In this document: positions 1 through 11,280 of the stretch, one piece after another | Numbering within the stretch: the first letter of the stretch is position 1 | Layout: each line of letters begins with the position of its first letter | From: Wurfbainia villosa | Taxonomy: Eukaryota; Streptophyta; Magnoliopsida; Zingiberales; Zingiberaceae | NCBI GenBank assembly: GCA_025175895.1 | Contig: CM045990.1 | Span: 57,227,704-57,291,703 of the forward strand | Length of the DNA: 64,000 nt | Direction: 5' to 3' | Program-made: the position numbers and the translations under genes | Notes under the pieces: model-generated | What the model was told of the DNA's origin: nothing | Database searches by the model: none | The model's input: only the letters and a program-made list of their open reading frames with translations

Positions 1-48
1 AGCAAATGCCCTAAATTGGCTAAGAAGAAGGCATCGACACCAAAAATC
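1..48 (+). pseudogene. TE2 gag, 5' fragment left of the TE1 insertion
   Basis: This short stretch is read in frame as a lysine-rich gag segment that begins just after what looks like a Cys of a zinc knuckle. It stops where TE1 begins. The same reading frame resumes at 5498 if TE1 and one copy of the 5-bp AAATC duplication are removed, so both pieces belonged to one gag gene of an older Sirevirus-like element, TE2. The 5' part of that gene and the 5' LTR of TE2 lie left of the window. Confidence 0.75.
44..48. repeat. Target-site duplication AAATC of TE1 (partner 5496-5500)
   Basis: AAATC precedes the TG of the left LTR and follows the CA of the right LTR. A perfect 5-bp duplication is the size expected from a copia integrase and fixes both ends of TE1. 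Confidence 0.93.
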
Positions 49-1240
49 TGTTAGGGAAATCTCTTGCCGTAATATGGTTTTGATGGTGTGGCAAAGGGTT
101 TAAGTTAGTTTGATATGTTGATTTGATATGTGCGTTGAAGTCGTGCAGGACTTAGTAATTCGCACATGGAGCCGTGGCGAGTTTCACATCTCATGACTCG
201 TGCCTTGAGTCGGTGAAGGATAGCTTTGCGGAAGCCGTGCGCTTGGAGCATCCGAGGGACCGTCGGACGAGAAGCTTGGAGTGAAGCCGGAGGAAGTAGA
301 CTTCGAGGCAAGAGACGCGAAGGAGCATTGCAGAGCCGTGCGCCTGATGCTGCCGAGGGACGTGGCCGAGAACGAAGAGAACTTCGAAGGCGAGGGACTC
401 CGAGAGATGAGAGTGAGCGATTGTAACCCGGGGAAGGGTAGCTCTTAGGTGAAACTTGGCCATTTGGCCAAGTGTCGGATGGGTTTTCCCGACACACCGG
501 CCGATCAGCCATGTCATGGCGATCGCTAAGTCGAGTGAGTTCGACCGTATACGATCGACTAGATTAGGCGTGATCGCCATACATGGGCGCGATCGCTAAT
601 CGCATACCGGCGGCCGATCGGTCAATAGGGTTTCGCCACCGTTCGTAGCCGATCGGGCGCGACTACGGGAGGCGAATGATCGATGAGGTCCATCAGTCGA
701 CTGCCAAGAGTTCCGTTGGACTACAATGGTCGGGATCCGACGTGTTCGGAGGTCGTTGTAGTGACGGCAGTCGACTGCCAAGGGCGGCAGTCGACTGATG
801 GCGGCCAACGGGAAGAAATCAGCCCTCTCTATAAAAAGAGAGGGTGTAAGCCTTTGAGAGGCTAATGCTCATGCTCCAAGTGATCTTCCTAGTGCCCCAC
901 AAGCTCTAAACTCTTCTTACTTGCTTTTACTCCATTCTATTTGTAAGAAGAGTGATCTTGATTGTAAAGGTTACCTCCACCTAGCTTGGTGCAAAGGAGA
1001 GACCATTTAGTGGATTGGTTTAGCGGAGTGATTCACCGAGGACGAATCGGGGACCGTGGATTAGCGGCGTAGCCGTGAACCACGTTACATTCTTTGTTAG
1101 CGTTTGTTTTCTTGTATTTCTATTTGCTTGTCTTTATTAGTCTTCCGCTTGCGCTAATTAGTTTTGTAGACGAGCAAATACCGGCATCCAAACGAAAAGG
1201 GCTATTCACTCCCCTCTAGCCGGCCATTCGATCCCCTACA
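49..1240 (+). repeat. TE1 5' LTR
   Basis: The 1192-bp LTR starts TGTTAGGG and ends CCCTACA. It matches 4306-5495 closely except for one block (about 515-690) where the two copies are almost unalignable. It carries a TATA box in a hairpin (823-844), CAGTCGACTG palindromes at 693, 768 and 788, and an internally duplicated module (GCCGTGCGC...CCGAGGGAC at about 234 and 331). A C-rich block lies about 35 bp before its end. Confidence 0.92.
823..844 (+). promoter_or_regulatory. TE1 LTR promoter: TATA box in the loop of an 8-bp hairpin
   Basis: CCCTCTCT (823-830) and AGAGAGGG (837-844) are perfect reverse complements and enclose ATAAAA, so the TATA box sits in the loop. The same structure is at 5078-5099 in the right LTR. 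It is the best candidate for the U3 promoter of the element. Confidence 0.8.
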
Positions 1241-1242
1241 AG

Positions 1243-1255
1243 TGGTATCAGAGCC
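1243..1255 (+). other. TE1 primer binding site (initiator Met-tRNA)
   Basis: TGGTATCAGAGCC lies two bases after the LTR and is complementary to the 3' end of plant initiator methionyl tRNA, the usual minus-strand primer of copia elements. Confidence 0.9.
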
Positions 1256-1302
1256 AAGGAAAGCTTATCGAGGACTAACCGCCACAACAAGCAACTTTTA
1301 AA

Positions 1303-3037
1303 ATGGTCGGCTCCAACATCCATCCTCCGAAGTTTGAAGGAGAATTCGCTTGGTGGAAGAAGCGAATGGAGGTATTTTTCGAAACGGATTTTGACATTAT
1401 GATTACAATGGAATCCGGTTTCGTTTTGCCTAGGGATGAAGAGGGGAAGCCAATAGAGAAATCTAGGTGGACCAAAAGGCAAAGGGAAGAGCACCTTGCA
1501 AATTCAAAAGCCAAGCATCATCTTTTCAATGTGCTCCCCCAACAAGAAATCAACCGAATAGGAGAATGCCTAAGCGCCAAGGAGATGTGGGAGAAGCTAA
1601 TTGAGCTTCATGAAGGCACATCCGAGGCAAAGCTAGCAAGGAGAGATCTCCTCCGCTCCCAACTATCCAACATCAAATTAGAAAAGGGAGAAAAGGTAAT
1701 TTCTTTGCATTCTAGATTCAAAGAAATTTTAAATGGACTAACAAGTGTAGGTGAGAAGCTATCAAACCGGGATATGGTAATGAAGGCCATAGATGCCTTT
1801 CCCCGGTCCTCAAAGTGGAGCTCCATGGTGGATTCGTTCTACATCTCCAAGAACTTGGAAGTAAGTACCTTGGAGGAATTTTTCTCAACAATGGAGCTCC
1901 ACGAAACTAGGCTTGAAGGAATACAAGAGGAGCCTAGAATTCAACCCTCAAGAGGAGTAGCATTGTTGGCAAATAAGGGGAAGAAGAAGATGGAAATCCC
2001 CTCCTCCTCCGATGACGAAGCGTCTTCCTCCTCCTCCATGGATAGCACCGAAGAAGCCTATATGGTAAGGAGGGTAAGACGTGCATTTAAGAATTTTAGA
2101 TTTGATAAATCTTATGATAGGAATAGAAGACCAAGGGGGAAGGTCATATGCTACAATTGCCAAGAAGAGGGGCACATAAGGGACAATTGTCCTCTCCTAA
2201 ATAAGAGCAAAGAAGAAAAGAAAAAGAAGGAAGAAAAGAAGAAGAAAAAGGGGAGCAAGAAGAAAAAAGGAAGAGGAGAAGAAGACAAAGGAAAAGGGAA
2301 AGGCCAAAGCTCTCAAGGCAAGGACTTGGGATGACCCATCCTCATCCTCCTCATCATCATCGGATGAGGAGAATGCCTTTGTCACCAATTTGGCCTTGAT
2401 GGCCTTTGATGACTTGGATTGCTCTTCATCCGAAAATGAAAGATCAAGCTCAAGTGGGGAGAGCTCAAATGAAGGGGGAGCTTCTACATCCTCATCATCC
2501 GAAGAAGAAGAAGAGGATATGGAAACTATGGTAACGAAAGCTTCTCCTAAGAAAATAGTTTCCATAATTTCTAGTTTAACTAAGGACTTATTTGGCATGA
2601 AAAAGAAAATTAAGAGCATGCTAGATAAAATTAAGGCATTGGAAAATAAGCTAGAAAATGCATGCTTAAATGATAATATTTCTTCTAGCTTAGATGATGC
2701 ATGCTCACATGATTATATGCCTTTGAATGTTAATGATGCATGCATAGAGGAAAATAGGGCATTAAGGGAAAAGGTAGATTATTTAACCAAAGCCCTAGAG
2801 AAATTCACAATTGGCTCCAACACATTGAACATGATCTTAGGGAGCCAAAGAGCTAGCTTCAACAAAAAGGGCCTAGGCTACAAGGAAAAGAAAAATGAAA
2901 AAGCCTACAAATGCCTTATAGCTAGGGGACAAGATAAGAAGAAGGTAATTGCTAGGAAATGGATCCCCAAGGAATACTTAGTAAACCCAATAGGAAAGAA
3001 CTTATTTTGGGTTCCAAAATCCATCCTTAAGGGTTAG
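1303..3037 (+). pseudogene. gag: TE1 gag, frameshifted
   Basis: The gene encodes a retrotransposon capsid/nucleocapsid protein. The first frame (1303-2334, 343 codons) has the copia-type gag domain (N-terminal GEFAWWKKRMEVFF, then LIELHEGTSEAKLARRDLL and STLEEFFSTMELHE), a serine/acidic stretch, one CCHC zinc knuckle CYNCQEEGHIRDNC at 2149-2190 and a lysine-rich run. The frame changes by one base in an A-rich tract near 2265-2280. It resumes from about 2330 (open from 2390 to 3037) with an acidic serine tract and a coiled-coil-like tail ending WVPKSILKG and TAG. The related TE5 copy reads through this point without a shift, so I see a mutation rather than programmed frameshifting. As it stands it could give only the N-terminal gag with its zinc knuckle. 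Confidence 0.85.
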
Positions 3038-4305
3038 AATAACCCTAGGGTAGTCAACCATATGAACTTGACCTATATCATATTTTGGTTGACTTAGGAT
3101 GACGGGACAACATTTTTTAGATAGTGTTGGGTGATGATAACGTGCCCATAAATAGGTGATAATGCTTAAATCATGATGATTAATGTAATTGCTATGTATG
3201 TTCTAAATCATGATTTATGATTTTGATATTTGGCATGTTATCATGAGAAATAGGTTTGAATCATGCTTTAGGTGACACTTTGGTTATTATCATCATATAA
3301 TACCTAATGCATGACTATTATTTAATGAATACATGTATTTCATGATCATAATGTGAAATTAAATCATATATGTCATTATGATCATGTAGGTTGTTAGGTT
3401 GATACTTAACCATGATAGAATTGCATGAATATATTGGTTAAGTATATACAAATACCCCCTAGGATGCATCTCACACTCACTATAGGCTAACTTGATTGCA
3501 AACTTAGCATGGGTGAGATGTTAGGATGATACAAATATCCACTAATGCCTATGGCATTTAGATGGTCATTTAAAGTATCAACATAGCAATAATAGACCAA
3601 TCATGGGGAAGGCTTATGTTTAATTCATAGACATATTGCCCAAAGATCATGGTTGGATATTTCATATATTTTCAAAACAATTCCTTAATCAAAGAACTAT
3701 GTATTCATGTTTTGGAACAATTCAAAGCAAGACTAGGTGTTAAAATGGATACTAACATGCTCAAAAACTAGTGGTTTTTCAAGTGTTTGGATTTTTGGCA
3801 AATCTCAGAAAATATAATGATTTTTCATGAAAAACTATTTTTCCTTGATAGATATACTTAATATAAATATGCTCCTCAAATTTCATGATTTTTCAAATTT
3901 TATGGAATTTAAATTCACAAAATCGTAATTTCGAATCAATTGTGCGATCATTGCCATCTTGATAGCTGCTTCACCTGAAAATCAGCCTGCAATTTTCTGA
4001 TTTCAGATTTTAATCATGTTTTTTGGTATTTTCCCTCCATTACACTTGATGCCATGAGCTTATAACTTCGTGTAAATCTTTTTGATGGTGTCAAAGGGGG
4101 AGAAATAATTTATGTTTAAGTTAATTGCTTTAGGGGGAGAAATATATGATAGGGGGAGAAAATTTGCATAGAGAGTTTCATGGATTAAGGGGGAGTTGCA
4201 TGTTGCTATATCATGTTTATCTTTACATGCTCTCTTACCTTAGAATTTATATCAAATATTTTTACCTAACTTAAACGAATTGCCACACATCAAAAAGGGG
4301 GAGAT
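3038..4305 (+). other. TE1 3' non-coding region with repeated polypurine tracts
   Basis: There is no open frame of note. The region is AT-rich and holds four AGGGGGAG-like tracts at about 4093, 4131, 4150 and 4188 before the terminal tract at 4292-4304 (AAAAAGGGGGAGA) that abuts the 3' LTR. Multiplied polypurine tracts upstream of the 3' LTR are, from recall, a published trait of Sireviruses. A conserved AT-rich block (about 3830-3960) has counterparts in TE4 and TE5. Confidence 0.8.
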
Positions 4306-5495
4306 TGTTAGGGCAATCTCTTGCCGTAATATGGTTTTGATGGTGTGGCAAAGGGTTTAAGTTAGTTTGATATGTTGATTTGATATGTGCGTTGAAGTCG
4401 TGCAGGACTTAGTAATTCGCACATGGAGCCGTGGCGAGTTTCACATCTCATGACTCGTGCCTTGAGTCGGTGAAGGATAGATTTGCGGAAGCCGTGCGCT
4501 TGGAGCATCCGAGGGACCGCCGGACGAGAAGCTTGGAGTGAAGCCGGAGGAAGTAGACTTCGAGGCAAGAGACGCGAAGGAGCATTGCAGAGCCGTGCGC
4601 CTGATGCTGCCGAGGGACGTGGCCGAGAACGAAGAGAACTTCGAAGGCGAGGGACTCTGAGAGATGAGAGTGAGCGATTGTAACCCGGGACGGGTTGTTT
4701 TAGGTGAAACAGCCATTTGGCCAAGTGTCGGATGGGTTTTCGACACCGGTCATTGCCATGTCATGGCATCATGATCGCCTCTAAGTCGAGTGAGTTCGAC
4801 CGTATACGATGGATCGGATTGTAGCGTGATCATATCATGGGCGATCATCGCAAGACATCGATCGGCCGGGCGGCGATCGGGTCAATAGGGTTTCACAGAT
4901 TCGTAGTCGATCGGCGCGAGGAGGCAGCAGTCGACTGATGAGGTCCATCAGTCGACTGCCAAGAGTTCCGTTGGACTACAACGGTCGGGATCCGACGTGT
5001 TCGGAGGCCGTTGTAGTGACGGCAGTCGACTGCCAAGGGCATCAGTCGACTGATGGCGGCCAACGGGAAGAAATCAGCCCTCTCTATAAAAAGAGAGGGT
5101 GTAAGCCTTTGAGAGGCTAATGCTCATGCTCCAAGTGATCTTCCTAGTGCCCCACAAGCTCTAAACTCTTCTTACTTGCTTTTACTCCATTCTATTTGTA
5201 AGAAGAGTGGTCTTGATTGTAAAGGTTACCTCCACCTAGCTTGGTGCAAAGGAGAGACCATTTAGTGGATTGGTTTAGCGGAGTGATTCACCGAGGACGA
5301 ATCGGGGACCGTGGATTAGCGGCGTAGCCGTGAACCATGTTACATTCTTTGTTAGCGTTTGTTTTCTTGTATTTTTATTTGCTTGTCTTTATTAATCTTC
5401 CGCTTGCACTAATTAGTTTTGTAGACGAGCAAATACCGGCATCCAAACGAAAAGGGCTATTCACCCCCCTCTAGCCGGCCATTCGATCCCCTACA
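4306..5495 (+). repeat. TE1 3' LTR
   Basis: The 1190-bp partner of 49-1240 starts TGTTAGGG right after the polypurine tract and ends CCCTACA before AAATC. It is nearly identical to the 5' LTR outside about 4755-4930. The TATA hairpin is at 5078-5099. Confidence 0.92.
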
Positions 5496-6451
5496 AAATC
5501 AACCCAAAGTCAAAGGATGTCGGTGTTCCCAAAATCAAGAGCAAAGAGCACATTGTGTGCTTCAAATGCAATCAAAAGGGACACTACCGAAGCCAATGCC
5601 CTAGGGGAAGGAAGAAAGGGCAAGAAGGTGTGACTCATGTAGGGGGAGCTTCCCAAGCTAACCCTAAGGTAAATTTATTTAATGCACCTTTAGATCCTAG
5701 AGTTAAAAAGCATGCTAAGAATTACTTTAGTTCTCTTGCAATTATAAATGAAAAGCATGCTAGGAGAAATGATAAGATTTATTGTCTAGGTGCCAAGCAT
5801 GTTCATATAACTAAGGAAAACCTAGGACTCAAAACACTAGATCTATTTTACCTAGGGAGTCAATTAGGAGAATTGAAGAAAACTTGGGTGTTAATCCCAA
5901 GAAATCTAGGCACATGCCTAAGAAGAAGAGGTTTTCCCAAAAATCTAATGAAAATTCAAAAATGGGAAAAATTAGAGCTAGAGAACCAAGTCTTGAGATC
6001 AAGACTTGAGAGAATGGAGAAAGCCCTTAGAATCATAGAAAATCCAATTCTAGGGTCAAATGTCCAAAAGTCAAGACCTAAGGTTCAAAAACGGTCTAAG
6101 GGCAAGAAAGGTTTGGGTCACAAGCCTATGTCCTACCATAATGTTCCATTTAATTATGGAACCACATCTAGGTCTAGAAAAACCAAGGCTAATAGGGAAG
6201 TTATGCCTAAGTCTAGCCATGGTGTATGTTTAGTGGCCAAGAACTTAAGAAAAACCAAGAAGGCCACTAAGAAGGTCAATGGAGGAGTCACCTCTAGAGT
6301 TGACCCAAGTAAGACCCAAAAGACTATGGTTTTAAAACCAAAAAGGGTCATTAGAAAGGTATCTAGGGAAGTTATCCCTAGGGAATACCTTGTTAATCCA
6401 AGGAGCTCCAATAGGTATTGGGTTCCTAAAAGCGTGATCGATTCACGCTAA
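5496..6451 (+). pseudogene. gag: TE2 gag, 3' part right of the TE1 insertion
   Basis: The frame is open from the TE1 junction to TAA at 6449-6451, about 318 codons. It has a CCHC knuckle CFKCNQKGHYRSQC at 5558-5599, then a basic region, a short coiled-coil-like stretch (about 5960-6040) and a C-terminus REYLVNPRSSNRYWVPKSVIDSR. The end is homologous to the gag C-termini of TE1, TE4 and TE5 (EYLVNP...WVPKS). No protease or other pol domain follows, so TE2 is also gag-only. There is no ATG at the natural start because the first part lies left of TE1 and outside the window. Apart from the insertion I see no stop or frameshift, so this gag was probably intact when TE1 landed in it. Confidence 0.82.
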
Positions 6452-8018
6452 ATGGGTTAGGGTGTGTCAACCCTAAGTGGATGGGTAGTTAACCTAACCA
6501 TAGTAGAGTTGACACATTAGGGTGTGCCAATGTGCTTGAGAAGTTAAAAATGATTTAAATTGGCACATTTAGGTCTTAGAGGTATATTGGGTTTTTGGCA
6601 CACTAGGGAAATGAATGGCATTAAGGCAAAGTGAATTTAATTCCTAGAAATGACAATTTAATTTTAACACTTAGGTATTCTATACCTTAGTATATTTACT
6701 TGCCATGCTTTATTTGCCTTGCCATGTCATGACATCATTCTCATTTTTTTAATTATAAAAATGTCATGATAATGTTTAGACTTATGTTTGTATGTCATGT
6801 ATGCTTAATTTTCATTCACATGCCATGACATCATGATTTTGGCATATGCCTTTATCTATATCATAATTATGCCATAATCATCATCATGCATAAATTAAAA
6901 TGAAATTAAGGACTATGACATAATTTGATGGGAATCAAATAATATTGCCTTAGAAATATGCATGAGAATTTAAAAGAACAAAAACCCACATCTCACTAGA
7001 TTAATTGCCTTGAATGTGTTTTACACATCTAGATATTTATGAGATGTTTAGGAAAATGAAAATAAAGGTTTTGAAAACATTTTAAAAAACCTTGGTGAAG
7101 CCTATCTTGTGATAGCTATCACCATTGAATGGGATGATACAAAGAGGGTTCTTTATTGAAGCTTTTCTAAACTTTTGAACTTTGTATCAATCTCCTAATT
7201 TAATGGGTAAAATAATTTTCCAACATTTTTCACCCATAGTGTTTAGGATAAGTAATATGCATATGAAATTTCACGATTTTTAAACTTATGTATATTTACT
7301 TATGGATTTCGGAAATCCATTTCTGAAATGCTGAAAACTGCAAATGCAGTTATCGATCATTGCCATGGATTGTGAGTAGTGATGAAATGATAGGTGATTT
7401 GATTTGATCAGCCTGCTTGATTTCGGGTAAATCTTGTTGGTTAGGCCCATGTTCAGCTAGGTTAAGGTCCCTTAACCCCTCCTAACCCTAGGATATGCTT
7501 GGGAGAGCATTAGAGAGGGTGGAAATCCATTGGATATGGATTAGGAGTTGGGTTGAGGGTGAGTATCAATTTTAAGGTGGATGTGAGTTCATTGTTGAAC
7601 TTTGCCTTAATTTTGTTTGGTTTAATGTTCCTATTGGCTTAGGGACTCTCCAAGGACATTGTTGGTGCAATGGTCAAGGGGGAGCAAGCCTCTAGGGGGA
7701 GGTATCCATCATGGGAAGATGGATGTGTATTTCCTCATGGGAGGAAAATTGGGTTGCCTCTCTTTAAGTGATATGGGATCACTAGAAAGATTGTAGGCAT
7801 GTGTTCCTCCAAGGGAGAGATTGTAAGATCTCATTGGGATATGAGACATTCATACCCTTGGGGAGGACCTTTTTGATGTAATGTTAAAAAAGGGGGAGAA
7901 GTTACCAAGTTACCAATTAGGGTTCGTTGGAATTCTCATTGGGATATGAGAATTGCCAATATGGGAGAATTGGTAGACTTGAGATGGTAGTTTTGTCAAT
8001 CATCAAAAAGGGGGAGAT
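6452..8018 (+). other. TE2 3' non-coding region and polypurine tract
   Basis: This 1.57-kb stretch has no credible gene. It holds several purine-rich tracts with GGGGGAG (about 7678, 7694 and 7890) and the terminal tract AAAAAGGGGGAGAT at 8005-8018 before the LTR. Order and content match the same region of TE1. Confidence 0.75.
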
Positions 8019-9454
8019 TGTTGGTGCAATCGGCCCAGCAGTACCTTGATGGTATTTTGATGATAGACAAAACTCATGACATGGGATTGTCATGGGAAAG
8101 TCCAACATGGTGTTGGCATGGAAAATCCAAGCATGGAGCTTGGTGTGGGGAAGTCCAAGGGGAAAGCCTTGGCATGGTAAAGTCCAAAGCATTGCGAAGT
8201 CGTGCGCTTGGTGCTTGGCATGGGAAATCTAAAGCATTGCGAAGTCGTGCGCTTGGTGCATATGGGAAGTCATAAGGACTTGGTAAGTTCACTAGGCTCG
8301 GGGTCCTTGAGTCGGTGAAGGATGGCATTGCGAAGCCGTGCGCTTGGTGCATCTGAGGGACCGTCGGACGGGGAGCGAATGGAGTGAGCCCAAAGGGAAG
8401 CATACTTCTGGGGCATGAGACGCGAAGGATGGCGTTGCGAAGCCGTGCGCTTGGCGCATCCGAGGGACGTAGGCCGAGGGAAGAGAGCTTTGGTGGGGAA
8501 CTCCATGAGGGATAAGGTGGACTTGGCCAAGTGGCTAAGACTGAGTGTCAGAGGCTCAAACTTGATGTTTGAGGGTTTACCCGACGGTCGGATGCTCAAA
8601 CAACTTGGTGTTTGAGGTTTAGCCCGACGTCAGTCGACTGGCATAGGTGCCGGTTCGACTGGTCCAAGTCGACTAAGGTTCGACTGGTGTAAGGCTAGGG
8701 TTTTGTGCTTGGCGATCCGATCGCCATGGATCGGCATGACCTGAAGTCAGCAATGATCGCCAGGATGGCGGTTGGATCGATGGGAGTGTCGCGAGCGCAG
8801 GCGCCGTGGCCGTGGGCGTCGACTACTAGGTCACCAATGATGATGGGCATCATCGGTCGAATGGTAGGTGATCCGCTGGAACTTGTCCGACGTAGGATCC
8901 GCCGCTGTGAGACAACACGGGGCGTCGACAGGGCCTTTTGGCGCTGCGCTAGGCGCGAAAATAGCTCGATGCAGGTTATAAAAGGAGCTCGAGATGGAGG
9001 TTTTTGCAATGGTTTTATTGGAGCTATTGGAGGGGAATTGCTGCTGCATTCCAGTTCTTCAAGATCCAATCAAAGCAAGCAACAAGCAAAGCGATCAAAG
9101 CAATCGGTGAAAGTTTTCTTTTGTATTGTATTTGTGTATTTGCTTGTATTTCTATATTACATTGTAATTGCTTGTGAGAGGTTTCTCCACCTCCGACGTG
9201 TTGTCGAGAAGGAGTGTTATAGTGTCGATAAACTAGAGCTCGGTGAGCTCGCCCGTGGAGTAGGAACCATTCGGTTCCGAACCACGTATATCTTGTGTTG
9301 TGTGATTGTGTATTGTTGTTAGTTTCATTATTATTGTTATTCCTTGCGCTAACGACAATCATAGACAAGCAACACAAGAAGAACGAACGAATTACGACAT
9401 CCATCGTACGAGGGCTATTCACCCCCCTCTAGCCGGCCGTACCGATCCCCTACA
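8019..9454 (+). repeat. TE2 3' LTR
   Basis: The LTR begins TGTTGGTGC after the polypurine tract, runs 1436 bp and ends CTATTCACCCCCCTCTAGCC...CCCTACA. It has a TATA-like TTATAAAAGG at about 8976 without the hairpin seen in TE1. Its U3 carries mini-hairpins (8102-8172), a direct repeat (8186 and 8231), and the GCCGTGCGCTTGG...GAGGGAC module shared with TE1 and TE4 LTRs. The partner LTR lies left of the window. The following ATAGT (9455-9459) should be its target duplication. Confidence 0.82.
8102..8172 (+). repeat. Three consecutive mini-hairpins in TE2 U3
   Basis: CCAACA-TGG-TGTTGG (8102-8116), CCAAGC-ATGGA-GCTTGG (8127-8143) and CCAAGG-GGAAAG-CCTTGG (8155-8172) are spaced about 26 bp. A direct repeat containing GCGAAGTCGTGCGCTTGGTGC follows (8186-8214 and 8231-8259). 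The arms differ between hairpins but still pair. A longer array of the same kind is in TE10 LTRs. Confidence 0.75.
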
Positions 9455-11280
9455 ATAGTGATGTCCAGAGTTGATCGTGGATGCTAGTTATGGTAACTAG
9501 TTCATTGGAGTGACCAGCCGTAAGACTTCATATGGTTCTCTGCATATATAGATATGTCAATGAAGTTCTTACTGTAGCTTAAGTGCGATGTTCCTTTGAC
9601 TTGCGGTATTCAAGTCATCTTGATCATGGAGACTTATGCTTTGACATCTTAAGCAAACATCTTCAAGGAGATGTGGACCCGGGATGATTGGGTATAAGTC
9701 AAAGTGATCGAAGGTGTTTGAATAGCCTATAAAGGATTCACCACTCCTTGCGAGGAGATGTATACCCATGGCCTCTCGTCGGATTGTTACTAAAGTCTTT
9801 GGTCAAAGCATTACATGTTTAGAGTAAGGTACTCTTCGATACATGTGCAGTAACTAGAATTCGTAGGACGAGGAAATGATACTTGGGCTAGGTGTGACGT
9901 AGTTAGCCTAGTGGGGACTGACACTATAGACCATGTCCTGAACCAAGTGGGTATAAGATGAGTGAAGGGAATGGGGCACGATTCATTCGAGCTACTAAAG
10001 GGTTTCAGAAATAGTTCTGGATCAACCGTTGATCTTTTCGGTTAATTGGGGATCATGATGTACTACTAGGTGTCACTCATGATCGTTCTATAATTAATGG
10101 TTAATTATAGACGGCCAACAAAAACCGAGAACCTATTTGGTCACACGCACAACGAGCGTAATCCAAAGGATTTAAAACGAGCTTGAGAATGGGATTCTCA
10201 GACCGAGAGAAACTAGGTTTGGTTGGACCAAACATAGACTGAGAGAAACTAGGTTTGGTTCTAATCCAATGGAGGAGAATAAACCAAAGGGTTTGGTTTA
10301 TTTTAAACGAATGAACCAAAAATTGGTTCGGTTCGTTTTAACTTAAAATAAACCATCATGATTTGGTTTATTTTAACTTATCTTAATGGAGCGGGTTAAC
10401 GGGCCTAATGGTTATGATCCAATAACCATTAAGAGAATTAGTTCTCTATAAAAGAGGGCGTAAGGGATAATTAAGCCCTAATCCAAAACCCCTAGGAAAA
10501 AGTTGCCGCCTACCTCCTTATTGGAGTTTTCGGTGCCAACCTAAACCGCCGCCCATTGCTCCTCCAACCGGCGTCCAGAAAGCTACTTCCTTCCCCCTCG
10601 TCGGTGTCGAGCTGCTGCCGGTTAGTGCTCCGGTGATCTCCTTCAAGTTTGGCATCAAGGTGAGCTCTATCTCCCTTGGTTGGCCGGCGCCTATCACCTC
10701 CACCAAAGCTGTCCAGTTTTCTGGACAGCTTATTCTCCTCTCGTCGGAGCGTCGTTTGGACGACGGTTAGAGCTCCGACAGCGGCTAACTTACCGGGGAT
10801 TCGATCTCCGGTAATCCTCTGAGGTGGAGGATGAAGGATTCATCAATTGGTTGACGAATACCTCTCCGGAGAAGCGAGTTTTGAGGACTCGTATTAGGAT
10901 CCGAATTTGGATTCGGATCGTGATCATCTCTCGATCACGTCGTCTTCAACACGAGGCTAGTAACCCATACGAGGACGAAGCTCATGGCTTAGCGAAGTCA
11001 TCTCGAGGAACTCGGCGTGGATACGGATAGAGACAATTCTAGCGAGGATCGTTCCAGTTGATGCCGTTCCCGCTACACGTCATACGAAAGGTATAACGTA
11101 GATAAATTTTCTTTTATTGCAAATTTAAATTTACAGTTATGTCTACACTTATTGTACTATGCATGCGTGTGATGTGTGTGTTGTAATAAATGTAGATTTA
11201 TTATTTTTATTGCTTCCGTTGAGCTCATGTTTGCGAAACGTGATCGAACACACACACGCCGCGGTGCAGGAAACCTAACA
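9455..11280 (+). repeat. Probable LTR fragment or solo LTR of another retrotransposon
   Basis: No coding region is seen. A promoter-like CTATAAAAGAGG (TATA at 10447-10453), an AATAAA at 11185-11190 and an end in CCTAACA at 11280 suggest U3-R-U5 of an LTR on the plus strand. No primer binding site follows, so it is solo or truncated. TE2 seems to have inserted into it, because its left limit is replaced by the TE2 end. The family is not recognised. Confidence 0.45.

Larger units (their letters stand above)
49..5495 (+). mobile_element. TE1: gag-only Sirevirus-like LTR retrotransposon (TR-GAG type)
   Basis: The element has two 1.19-kb LTRs (TG...CA), a primer binding site complementary to initiator Met-tRNA, a gag region, and a polypurine tract directly before the right LTR. 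Only about 3.1 kb lies between the LTRs, and no protease, integrase, reverse transcriptase or RNase H can be found on either strand. The long gag with a C-terminal coiled-coil-like tail, the repeated polypurine tracts and the C-rich CACCCCCCTCTAG block near the LTR end are features I associate with Sireviruses. Lack of pol means it must move in trans. It is nested in the gag of TE2 and flanked by AAATC. Confidence 0.88.

Noticed and set aside
105..580. Open frames of 129-135 codons on the minus strand of the TE1 LTR, repeated in the other LTRs of the family
   Set aside because: They lie in GC-rich U3, overlap each other in different frames and recur simply because the LTR recurs; no domain or start context supports translation.
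2265..2390. Programmed frameshift in TE1 gag at an A-rich tract
   Set aside because: The homologous TE5 frame reads straight through, and gag-only elements have no pol whose expression would need a shift.
8705..9322. 205-codon frame in the TE2 LTR
   Set aside because: It lies entirely within the LTR, spans the probable TATA box, and has no recognisable domain.
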